In this document: piece by piece, positions 1 through 5,074 of the stretch
Layout of the letters: the number at the start of each line of letters is the position of its first letter
How positions within the stretch are numbered: the first letter of the stretch is position 1
NCBI GenBank assembly: GCA_025929125.1
Contig: JAICMT010000156.1
Location: 1 to 5,074 of the forward strand
Source of the DNA: Acidobacteriaceae bacterium
GTDB lineage: Bacteria; Acidobacteriota; Terriglobia; Terriglobales; Acidobacteriaceae
Reading direction: 5' to 3'
DNA length: 5,074 bases
Notes under the pieces: generated by a model
Told to the model about the DNA's origin: nothing
Seen by the model: the letters and a program-made list of their open reading frames with translations, nothing else
Databases searched by the model: none
Made by a program: the position numbers and the translations under genes

Positions 1-707
1 GTGGTGACGCGGATGCCTTTATGCCGAAGCTCGGCATGCAGGCCCTCCGAGAAGCCCACCAGGGCGAACTTGCCGGCACAATACGGCAGCAGATGCGGCA
101 CAGCAACCTTGCCACCGATCGACGAGATGTTGACGATCGCGGCGCGGCGCTTCCAGCCCGGGGCAGGTGTCTGCCGGAGCAGGTGGGGCAGGGCAGCGAG
201 GGTAATAGTGGCCGGCGCGAGATAGGAGATCCGCAGAGCGCGCTCGAAGGCCTCGGGGGATTGACTCTCGACAGGGCCAACTTCGATGATCCCTGCGTTG
301 TTGATCAGCACATCGATGCGGCCAAAGTGAGCCAGCGATTCGGAGATCAATCGGCGGCACTCGGCGGGGTCCATCAAATCGCCATCGAAGAGGTAGAAGT
401 CGTGAGCTGCGAGATGCGGGTGAGACTCGATAAGGCTGGCCTGTGCCTGCTCCAACTCCGCCCGGTTGCGGGCTGCCAGGACCAGGCGCACATGCTTTCG
501 AGCGAAGCGCGATGCGAGCGCATATCCCAGACCGCGGGAGCCGCCGGTAATTACCACCACAGCGTCCTCGGGCACGGACTGGGAGCACAGGGCGCGCAGG
601 GCTGCGCGGCCTGCAATCGCGGCGGCAACGGAGCCGGCCAGGGCGGTTGCGGCGACGGCGGCGCCGACGCCTGCCGTTATCAGCAGTGGCTTAGCAGTGT
701 TCCTCAT
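1..707 (-). CDS. SDR family NAD(P)-dependent oxidoreductase with N-terminal membrane segment (C-terminus cut by window edge)
   Basis: Reading the minus strand from the ATG at 707-705 gives 235 complete codons with no stop before the left edge, so the C-terminus is missing. Residues 8-32 are an Ala-rich hydrophobic stretch, probably a membrane anchor or signal-like segment. A classical Rossmann SDR domain follows: TGGSRGLG (54-61) is the TGxxxGxG dinucleotide motif, R58 and R80 favour NADP(H), D110 fits the adenine-ring Asp, NNAG is at 136-139, the catalytic Ser is S196 in NISS, and YCAGK (209-213) supplies the active-site Tyr and Lys. The usual tetrad Asn position, just after the FERALRI helix, appears to be Ser161. 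The family reduces or oxidises carbonyl/hydroxyl groups; the substrate is not identifiable. A lipid-type substrate such as a 3-ketosphinganine-like compound is conceivable from the membrane anchor but unproven. No clear Shine-Dalgarno precedes the ATG. The gene is divergent from the MerR-type regulator. Confidence 0.93.
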   Translation of the reverse strand, partial: MRNTAKPLLITAGVGAAVAATALAGSVAAAIAGRAALRALCSQSVPEDAVVVITGGSRGLGYALASRFARKHVRLVLAARNRAELEQAQASLIESHPHLAAHDFYLFDGDLMDPAECRRLISESLAHFGRIDVLINNAGIIEVGPVESQSPEAFERALRISYLAPATITLAALPHLLRQTPAPGWKRRAAIVNISSIGGKVAVPHLLPYCAGKFALVGFSEGLHAELRHKGIRVT

Positions 708-778
708 GGGCGTTTTAGATGCGGATCGGAGTTCACTTCGGGGTATCCTTTTCACGAGGGAGAAGGGACTTTGTTGGT
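708..778. promoter_or_regulatory. Divergent intergenic region between SDR gene and HspR-like regulator
   Basis: These 71 bases separate two divergently oriented start codons and must hold the start signals of both genes. I see no convincing sigma-70 -35/-10 pair on either strand. TATCCT at 744-749 is a weak -10 candidate for the plus strand with no matching -35. No copy of the HspR operator consensus (CTTGAGT-N7-ACTCAAG) is visible. The divergent arrangement makes it possible that the regulator controls both genes; this is inference from layout only. Confidence 0.4.
756..767 (+). promoter_or_regulatory. Purine-rich Shine-Dalgarno-like stretch for the HspR-like gene
   Basis: GAGGGAGAAGGG ends 11 bases before the ATG at 779. 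This is somewhat long spacing, but it is the only purine-rich ribosome-binding candidate nearby. It favours the 779 start over the in-frame ATG at 719, which has no such stretch upstream and would add 20 residues unlike the family. The in-frame ATG at 812 would remove conserved residues just before the helix-turn-helix. Confidence 0.45.
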
Positions 779-1225
779 ATGACGACAAAGCGAAAGAACA
801 AAGGCGCTTACATGATCTCGGCGGTGGCGGAGATGTATGACATCCACCCGCAGACGCTGCGCCTGTATGAGCGCGAAGGCCTGCTGACGCCCAGCCGGTC
901 CGAGGGCAATACCCGGCTGTATACCGACGAGGATCTGGAGCGCCTGGAGTTCATACTCAATCTGGCACGCGATCTTGGGGTAAACATAGCAGGGATCGCC
1001 ATTGTGCTGCAGATGCGCGAGCGCATGGAAGAGATGAACCGGCAGATGCAGGGCTTCGTCGACTACGTTCGTACCGAGATGCTCTCCCGCATGCAGCATC
1101 AGCAGCAGAGCCCTGGCCTGGTCCCCATGCCGCGGCCGGCGATCGTCACGCGGCGTCACGCCACCAGCGAGGAAACCGGCGCCGCCGAACCTCCTGTCAA
1201 AGCTCAACGGCAACGGCGCGTTTAG
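779..1225 (+). CDS. MerR family transcriptional regulator, HspR-like
   Basis: The 148-residue protein starts MTTKRKNKGAYMIS. Residues 11-48 form the winged helix-turn-helix: an ISAVAEM recognition-helix lead-in, then HPQTLRLYEREGLL (23-36) and the wing SRSEGNTRLYTDED (39-52). HPQTLR-Y and the later LGVNIAGI (66-73) are hallmarks of HspR, the MerR-family repressor of dnaK/clpB-type chaperone genes, rather than of metal or drug sensors. There is no cysteine anywhere, so a MerR-type metal or redox site is excluded. Residues 74-107 are rich in Met, Glu and Arg and look like the dimerising coiled coil. The tail, about 108-148, is low in structure and rich in Gln, Pro and Arg. No chaperone gene is in the window, so the regulon is unknown and this may be a repurposed paralogue. 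Its TAG stop overlaps the stop codon of the convergent glycosyltransferase gene. Confidence 0.9.
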   Translation: MTTKRKNKGAYMISAVAEMYDIHPQTLRLYEREGLLTPSRSEGNTRLYTDEDLERLEFILNLARDLGVNIAGIAIVLQMRERMEEMNRQMQGFVDYVRTEMLSRMQHQQQSPGLVPMPRPAIVTRRHATSEETGAAEPPVKAQRQRRV

Positions 1226-2442
1226 CGCTGCGATTCAGAGAGATCGGCGGCGGGAGCACTAGCGGCAGCGGGGCTGATGCGCTCAAAGCGTCCGTCGGGG
1301 CCGATGGAGTAGGTTCCACCGTGGTAGTAGGTAGTGCTGCCGATGTAGCTCGCAACCCACACGACGAAGCCGAGCAGGTCCCGGAGCGGATAGATTAAGA
1401 TCGGTTTGGCCGGCGATTCATCCTCGAGCGCCCACAACACCACGGCAGCCATCAGCCAGCGGTTCCCACAGGTTGCCAGCAGCCACAGCAGGCCCGCGAT
1501 GAAATGCCCGGTGCAAAGACCCCAGAGCAGTCCGGCTAGTCCGAAGGGAACCGCATAGGTGAGCCCGGTCCCCAGGTGGCCCGCCGGACGCGAGCGGCGC
1601 GTGCTCTTCATCCAGCGGAGCTGATCACGGAATGAGGCCCGCAGCCCCTGCGGAAGCACCATTAGGCGCACGACATAATTTGCCATGCGGACGCCGTAGC
1701 CTGCGTTCGCCAAGCGATTTCCGAGCACGAAATCTTCGGCGTAATACTGGCCAAGGTCTTCGCAGCCGCCAGCCTTCTGCAAGGAGTCCCGGCGCATCAC
1801 CATGCTTACCCCGAGAGCGAATCGGGTTCCGCGTTCGACCATATCCGCGACGAAGATTCCCCCGGACATCTCCACGCTCTTACCGACTGCATCCAGCTGA
1901 GCGGCGAAGCCTCCCGTGGTACGGCCGACGTAGAGGCACGAGGCGAGCTCGCGCTCAGGCTGCGCCAACTCCTGCACCATGTTACGCAGGTAGTCGGGTG
2001 AGACGCGCGCGTCGGCATCGCTGGTGATCAAAATGTCGTGCGCTGCGGCTTCCGCGAGGACTGCGAGCGACCACATCTTCGCGTTGGGAAATTGCGGCTC
2101 ACCACAGACAAGCAGACCGGCGCGAACCTTGGGGTACTGCGCGGCGATGCGTTTGGCGAGTTGCAGACCGGTATCGGTCTCATGTCGCGCGCAGAAGAGA
2201 AGCTCGTACTCGGGGTAGTCGAGTTGGAAGAATCGATGCAGGTTTTCTTCCAGGTCGGGCTCAGTCCCATGCAGCGGTTTGAGCACGCTTACGGGTGGAA
2301 GAAACTCAGCAGGTGCACTCTCCTCGCGGCGCTTGCGCCGGCCGAAGCGGACAGCTCCGGCGAGTACCAGCGCACAGTAGATGGCGGAGGTGAAGGTGCC
2401 GGTGAGAGCGGCATAGAGCAAGATGCGCAGAAGCAAGTTCAT
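1222..2442 (-). CDS. GT21 family membrane glycosyltransferase (ceramide glucosyltransferase / HpnI-like)
   Basis: The 406-residue protein has an N-terminal transmembrane helix (about 5-31), a cytoplasmic GT-A domain and C-terminal membrane segments (about 295-340 and 347-373). Visible GT-A motifs are VSVLKPLHG (51-59), D90, N120/K122 in PNAKMWSL, the nucleotide-sugar/metal DxD-like D142-A-D144, GGFAAQLD (177-184), the catalytic-base candidate E236-D237 in YYAEDF, and DQLRW (273-277) as a relaxed form of the (Q/R)xxRW motif. The AED and RW region resembles eukaryotic ceramide glucosyltransferase, while the tail PLRDLLGFVVW plus a DGR near 383-385 resembles HpnI, which adds GlcNAc to bacteriohopanetetrol. 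Family membership is firm; whether the acceptor is a hopanoid, ceramide or another lipid is open. The ATG at 2442 is the first usable start because an in-frame TAG lies two codons upstream; the Shine-Dalgarno is weak. It lies 89 bases downstream of the ArnT-like gene and may be cotranscribed with it. Confidence 0.92.
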   Translation of the reverse strand: MNLLLRILLYAALTGTFTSAIYCALVLAGAVRFGRRKRREESAPAEFLPPVSVLKPLHGTEPDLEENLHRFFQLDYPEYELLFCARHETDTGLQLAKRIAAQYPKVRAGLLVCGEPQFPNAKMWSLAVLAEAAAHDILITSDADARVSPDYLRNMVQELAQPERELASCLYVGRTTGGFAAQLDAVGKSVEMSGGIFVADMVERGTRFALGVSMVMRRDSLQKAGGCEDLGQYYAEDFVLGNRLANAGYGVRMANYVVRLMVLPQGLRASFRDQLRWMKSTRRSRPAGHLGTGLTYAVPFGLAGLLWGLCTGHFIAGLLWLLATCGNRWLMAAVVLWALEDESPAKPILIYPLRDLLGFVVWVASYIGSTTYYHGGTYSIGPDGRFERISPAAASAPAADLSESQR

Positions 2443-2531
2443 GTTCTATTTCGCCATTCCGATCGTTCGCTCGATGGCGCGCCTTCCAGTCTATGGGAGG
2501 ATGGCGCCTGCAGGGGCGCGCGCTGACGAGA
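2443..2531 (-). other. Short spacer between ArnT-like and GT21 genes
   Basis: This 89-base gap contains only short GC palindromes (GGCGCGCC at 2476-2483, GGCGCC at 2502-2507) and a 5-bp stem GCGCC/GGCGC. None is followed by a T-run on the minus strand, so no intrinsic terminator is evident. That leaves readthrough from the upstream gene into the GT21 gene possible. No confident promoter is visible. Confidence 0.35.
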
Positions 2532-4610
2532 TCAGGGCTGATTGGTGAGGACCGACTTGCCTCCGGACGAGGCGAGCACGTGAACCGTGCCGAAACGCGC
2601 GAGGTCCGGAGCTCGGTGCTCAGGCTCATAGGTAAAGAAGAATAGCCGGCGCGGACCGGACCAGAGCCGGTGCAGCGAGTCGTCGGTTTCGAAGATCTGC
2701 GGGGCGTCCGGCCAGAAGCTTCCGTACCACGGTCCGTTGATACGGCCGTTGACCAGGTGCACGGGCTCCTGCGTGTAGAAGAGCAGCGTGGAACCCCCCG
2801 TCAGTTCGCCGTCGATGAGGATCAAGTCCGACAGTCTCGGTGCTTGATGCTGCCGATCCAGAATTGCCTGGGCAAGTTGCCGCGAGCCCAGAGTAGGGTA
2901 GAAGCGCGACAGACCTCCGTGAACGGCCATCAGCAGGGTCATGGCTGCCAAAGCGAGCGAAAGATTTGCGGCGAAGAGGCGCTCGCGGCGGCGCAGCAGA
3001 TACGTGATGGGTCCGATGGCCAGCATGGACACTCCGAAGAGGATCAGCGGGCGGCGGAAGAATCCCATAGCGCGGCCGGTGAGATCGAAAAGGTGATCGA
3101 GCGAGAGATTGTAGATTCCGTTCTGGTTGAGCAGATCGGAGATGTCGGTGCCGGGATCGACGTGCGGGGCGGTGACGGCGAAATAGAGCGCAACGGCTGC
3201 GCAGGCGGTGCAAAAAGGCACGAGCATCCAGCGATGCCAGGCAAGCATGGAACGGCGGGTGTGGCGCGCACTTGGCCGCTCGGCAATGCCCAGCGCACCG
3301 CCTGCCAGAAGCGCAAGCGCAGGCAGCGCAGGCAACGAGTAGTACTCCTGCCGCGCCGAGAGGGTGAAGAAGCCCATGACCAGCGCGGTCCAGAGCAGCA
3401 GGGTCAGAGCGGCTTCGCGAGGTCGCAGCAGGCCGGTTTCAGCACGCGCGATCTGTGGAGCGCGTGCGCGCAGAGCGAGGATGTGCTGGCGCAGCGCTGC
3501 GGGCAAGAACGCGGCCCAAGGGAAGACCCAGATCACGGCGAGCAGCCAGAAGAACGGGATCGGAACCTGGCCGTAGTCCTTCGGGATGCGGCGCGAGAGG
3601 AAGCGCGCGACGTGCTCGTTGTACAGATAAAACCAGGCCCAACCGCCGTGCGCCGGCAGACCGAGGCCCGCGGGCAACGGGATCGCAGGAGTCTGGCGGG
3701 CAGCGAGGATGTGCCAGGGCAGCGCAATTGCGAGGAAGAGGGCGGTCGAACTGACGAGGTGGAATCTGGGCAGCAGGCGCAAGGTCCGAGTGCAGGCAAG
3801 GTAGAGCAGGGCAAAGGCAACTGGAAACACCAGCCCGATGAAGCCTTTGGTCAGGACGTTGAGCGCGGTAGTCGCAGCAAACACAAGACAGGGCAGCAAT
3901 GCGGAGCGCCGCTGCTCGATTCGGTCGTGCGCGGCGAGAAAGGCGTGGATGGAAACTGTGAGCCACAGCGCTACGGCGATATCCGGGATGTAGAAACGCG
4001 TGTAGAGATACGGACCGATGCAGGTTGCCAGCGCGAGCGCAGAGTAGAGCGCGGCACGCTCGCCGGTGGTCGAGGGGGCAGTGCTGGCGAAGAGGCGAAG
4101 CCCGAGCGCATAGGTGGCAAGTAGCAGCGCCAACATGAGCAGCGCCAGCGGAATTCGTCCGGCCCAGTCATGCGGACCGAAGATCCCCATAGAGCCGGCG
4201 GCGAGCCAGTACATGAGCGGCGGTTTATCGAAGAAGCGGATGCCGTCGATGAACGGAGTGACGAAGTTGTGGCGGACGATCATCTCTCGCGCGATCTCCA
4301 GGTAAACGGAGTCCACGTCGTCGAGCAGGCCGGGAGAGAACAGGCCGCCTACGTGGAGGACAAGCCACGCGAAAACGATCAGGGCGACGGAGACTGGATT
4401 CCAGGAGCGGCGAGGCCGCCGAGTGCGGGACAGGGGGGGGCCCCCTGTACTTTCCGCGTAAAGTATTCCGGCATCAGGGCTTACGGGCAAAGTATTCCAG
4501 GCTCGGGAGTTGATGTTGGTGGTCGCCGGGATAGAGACTGGCGGATCTGTTACAACTCTGCTCGCTGAACCTCTTCCTAATTTAAGTATATCGATTGGAG
4601 CAAAACTCAT
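2532..4610 (-). CDS. ArnT-like polytopic glycosyltransferase (GT83 / PMT superfamily)
   Basis: With the ATG at 4610 the product is 692 residues, and the stop is TGA at 2534-2532. The first membrane helix (about 72-92) is followed by the signature periplasmic loop: LLDD (95-98, including the DD that corresponds to the catalytic acidic pair), EIAREM (105-110) and FFDKPPLMYW (126-135). Further family motifs are LTKG (253-256), EHVARF (332-337) and RQEYYSLPALP (420-430). About a dozen hydrophobic helices end near residue 565, followed by a soluble C-terminal domain with LVNGR (619-623). Known relatives move a sugar from a polyprenyl-phosphate carrier to a lipid or protein acceptor at the outer face of the inner membrane; donor and acceptor are unknown here. 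The start is unsettled. ATG 4610 has AGGTGA just upstream, but the first 70 residues look non-conserved and cross a repeat element with a G8 tract. Other in-frame options are GTG 4700 and TTG 4490. It is a tandem paralogue of the partial gene upstream. Confidence 0.9.
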   Translation of the reverse strand: MSFAPIDILKLGRGSASRVVTDPPVSIPATTNINSRAWNTLPVSPDAGILYAESTGGPPLSRTRRPRRSWNPVSVALIVFAWLVLHVGGLFSPGLLDDVDSVYLEIAREMIVRHNFVTPFIDGIRFFDKPPLMYWLAAGSMGIFGPHDWAGRIPLALLMLALLLATYALGLRLFASTAPSTTGERAALYSALALATCIGPYLYTRFYIPDIAVALWLTVSIHAFLAAHDRIEQRRSALLPCLVFAATTALNVLTKGFIGLVFPVAFALLYLACTRTLRLLPRFHLVSSTALFLAIALPWHILAARQTPAIPLPAGLGLPAHGGWAWFYLYNEHVARFLSRRIPKDYGQVPIPFFWLLAVIWVFPWAAFLPAALRQHILALRARAPQIARAETGLLRPREAALTLLLWTALVMGFFTLSARQEYYSLPALPALALLAGGALGIAERPSARHTRRSMLAWHRWMLVPFCTACAAVALYFAVTAPHVDPGTDISDLLNQNGIYNLSLDHLFDLTGRAMGFFRRPLILFGVSMLAIGPITYLLRRRERLFAANLSLALAAMTLLMAVHGGLSRFYPTLGSRQLAQAILDRQHQAPRLSDLILIDGELTGGSTLLFYTQEPVHLVNGRINGPWYGSFWPDAPQIFETDDSLHRLWSGPRRLFFFTYEPEHRAPDLARFGTVHVLASSGGKSVLTNQP
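4431..4500. repeat. Structured intergenic-type repeat: G8/C5 hairpin plus two AAAGTATTCC direct repeats
   Basis: CAGGGGG (4431-4437) and CCCCCTG (4441-4447) are perfect 7-bp inverted arms around GGG. Directly beside them, TACTTT (4448-4453) and AAAGTA (4460-4465) form a second 6-bp hairpin. Two 17-base direct repeats, CGCGTAAAGTATTCCGG (4455-4471) and CGGGCAAAGTATTCCAG (4484-4500), match at 14 of 17 positions with a 29-base offset. From memory, G-tract hairpins with AAAGTATTC-type repeats and a TTACGGGC segment are common between genes in Acidobacteriaceae; I cannot verify copy number here. The element overlaps the 5' open frame of the ArnT-like gene, so it is either translated or, more likely, marks untranslated leader. 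Confidence 0.65.
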
Positions 4611-4615
4611 GTCAC
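4585..4615 (-). promoter_or_regulatory. Candidate sigma-70-like promoter for the ArnT-like gene
   Basis: On the minus strand, GTGACA (4615-4610, 5 of 6 to TTGACA) and TATACT (4590-4585, 5 of 6 to TATAAT) are separated by 19 bases, slightly longer than ideal. They lie in a clearly AT-rich stretch (about 4575-4630) within otherwise GC-rich DNA. If it is real, transcription would begin near 4578, which would exclude the ATG at 4610 as the start and require a start nearer the first membrane helix. Confidence 0.35.
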
Positions 4616-4760
4616 CTAAAAATTTTGCTGGTAACTGGCTGACAGCGGTAGCTTTGCACGGATTGCAAGAAGCAAGGGGGCTTGACAGGATTCTGAGCAC
4701 GGCGCCTCAGCCCCTTGAGGATGGTGCAGGGCAGATCCGGATGGAGCAGAGAGAAAAGCG
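4611..4760. other. Intergenic region between the two ArnT-like genes
   Basis: There are 150 bases between the stop of the upstream partial gene (4761) and the ATG at 4610; if the true start lies near the first membrane helix, the gap is more than 300 bases. It holds an AT-rich stretch at its left end and a weak 5-bp stem CCTCA/TGAGG (4705-4709 and 4716-4720) with no T-run. No RNA gene or separate ORF with recognisable features is apparent. The open frame from GTG 4700 continues through it but shows no conserved residues. Confidence 0.5.
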
Positions 4761-5074
4761 TCAGCGGGCGGGACTTAGGGGGCGGTCGGTGATAAGGGCT
4801 TTGCCCGAGGACTCGGCGAGGAGTATTTGGCGCGAACCGAGGAGCCGATCGACTTCGTCGCGTTTATTGATCGGGACGAAGAGGATCTTGCGGGAGCCGA
4901 CGCCCCAGTTCGCGAGCAACTGGCCCGGGGTAAGGAAGTAGCGCTGGGCGTCCGGGAAGGTGCCGCCGAAGAGCATGGAGGAGGAGCGGCCGTCGACCAG
5001 GACGACCGGGTCCGCGAGCCGGCGATTCAGGTAGTAGCCGATGGAAGAGCCGTAGGCCTGGTCGCCGTAGAGCA
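4761..5074 (-). CDS. ArnT-like glycosyltransferase, C-terminal 103 residues only (N-terminus beyond right edge)
   Basis: The minus-strand frame is open from the right edge to a TGA at 4763-4761, giving 103 visible residues beginning LYGDQAYG. It extends 32 codons upstream of the internal ATG at 4976, so that ATG is not the true start. The segment aligns by eye with the soluble C-terminal domain of the neighbouring ArnT-like protein: VVLVDGR with FPDA matches its VHLVNGR with WPDA, KILFVPI matches its RLFFFTY, and the ends SSGKALITDRP and SGGKSVLTNQP correspond. No catalytic-loop motifs are in view, so function is assigned only through this paralogy. It is probably the upstream member of a tandem pair on the same strand and may be cotranscribed with it, though the 150-300 base gap and the promoter-like stretch argue for a separate start. 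Confidence 0.78.
   Translation of the reverse strand, partial: LYGDQAYGSSIGYYLNRRLADPVVLVDGRSSSMLFGGTFPDAQRYFLTPGQLLANWGVGSRKILFVPINKRDEVDRLLGSRQILLAESSGKALITDRPLSPAR

Noticed and set aside
719..778. N-terminal extension of the HspR-like protein from ATG 719
   Set aside because: The extra 20 residues do not resemble the family, no ribosome-binding stretch precedes 719, and a purine-rich stretch sits between 719 and 779.
21..782. Plus-strand open frame of 253 codons opposite the SDR gene
   Set aside because: It runs across the SDR coding strand and into the divergent region; the SDR motifs on the minus strand are decisive and this frame has no recognisable domain.
2038..2526. Plus-strand open frame of 162 codons opposite the start of the GT21 gene
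   Set aside because: It is a shadow of the GT21 coding frame, with no motif and no credible start signal.
2670..4124. Long plus-strand open frame of 484 codons opposite the ArnT-like gene
   Set aside because: It is antisense to a gene with clear family motifs and its translation is a Gln/Arg/Gly-rich composition typical of the reverse frame of GC-rich coding DNA; no domain is recognisable.
4431..4453. G/C hairpin followed by TACTTT as an intrinsic terminator
   Set aside because: The T-containing side is on the plus strand, where no gene is upstream, and the T-run is too short; it fits the repeat element better.
4682..4687. TTGACA on the plus strand as a -35 element
   Set aside because: No -10-like hexamer lies 15-19 bases downstream (the sequence there is GC-rich), and no plus-strand gene follows.
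4705..4720. CCTCA/TGAGG stem as a terminator of the upstream ArnT-like gene
   Set aside because: The stem has only 5 base pairs and no T-run on the minus strand.
4510..4941. Plus-strand open frame of 143 codons across the right-hand intergenic region
   Set aside because: It overlaps the C-terminal coding region of the upstream ArnT-like gene on the opposite strand and shows no conserved features.

Overview
This is a GC-rich bacterial window with dense coding on both strands. The gene set is a membrane-anchored SDR oxidoreductase, an HspR-type MerR regulator, a GT21 lipid glycosyltransferase and two tandem ArnT/PMT-like glycosyltransferases. Together with a G-tract/'AAAGTATTCC' intergenic repeat, it suggests an Acidobacteriota (Terriglobia/Acidobacteriaceae-like) chromosome. 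That assignment rests on gene flavour and on my recollection of similar repeats; no marker gene is present.

Layout: (1) 1-707, minus strand: an NADP-type short-chain dehydrogenase with a hydrophobic N-terminal segment; its C-terminus lies beyond the left edge. (2) 708-778: a short divergent intergenic region. (3) 779-1225, plus strand: a small cysteine-free MerR/HspR-like regulator. (4) 1222-2442, minus strand: a GT21 family (ceramide glucosyltransferase/HpnI-like) membrane glycosyltransferase whose stop codon overlaps that of the regulator tail to tail. (5) 2532-about 4610, minus strand: a full-length polytopic ArnT-like (GT83/PMT superfamily) glycosyltransferase. (6) about 4431-4760: a mixed region with a structured repeat element, an AT-rich promoter-like stretch and no clearly separate gene. 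(7) 4761-5074, minus strand: the C-terminal 103 residues of a second, paralogous ArnT-like glycosyltransferase that enters from the right edge.

The three minus-strand glycosyltransferases (5074 down to 1222) point the same way and may form a membrane-lipid or envelope glycosylation cluster. The GT21 enzyme would glycosylate a lipid at the cytoplasmic face. The ArnT-like enzymes would transfer sugars from a polyprenyl-phosphate carrier on the periplasmic side. Substrates cannot be read from the sequence. No mobile element, CRISPR array, tRNA or rRNA is visible. The part most worth a second look is the 5' end of the full-length ArnT-like gene, where a repeat element with a G8 tract lies inside the open frame and the start codon is unresolved.
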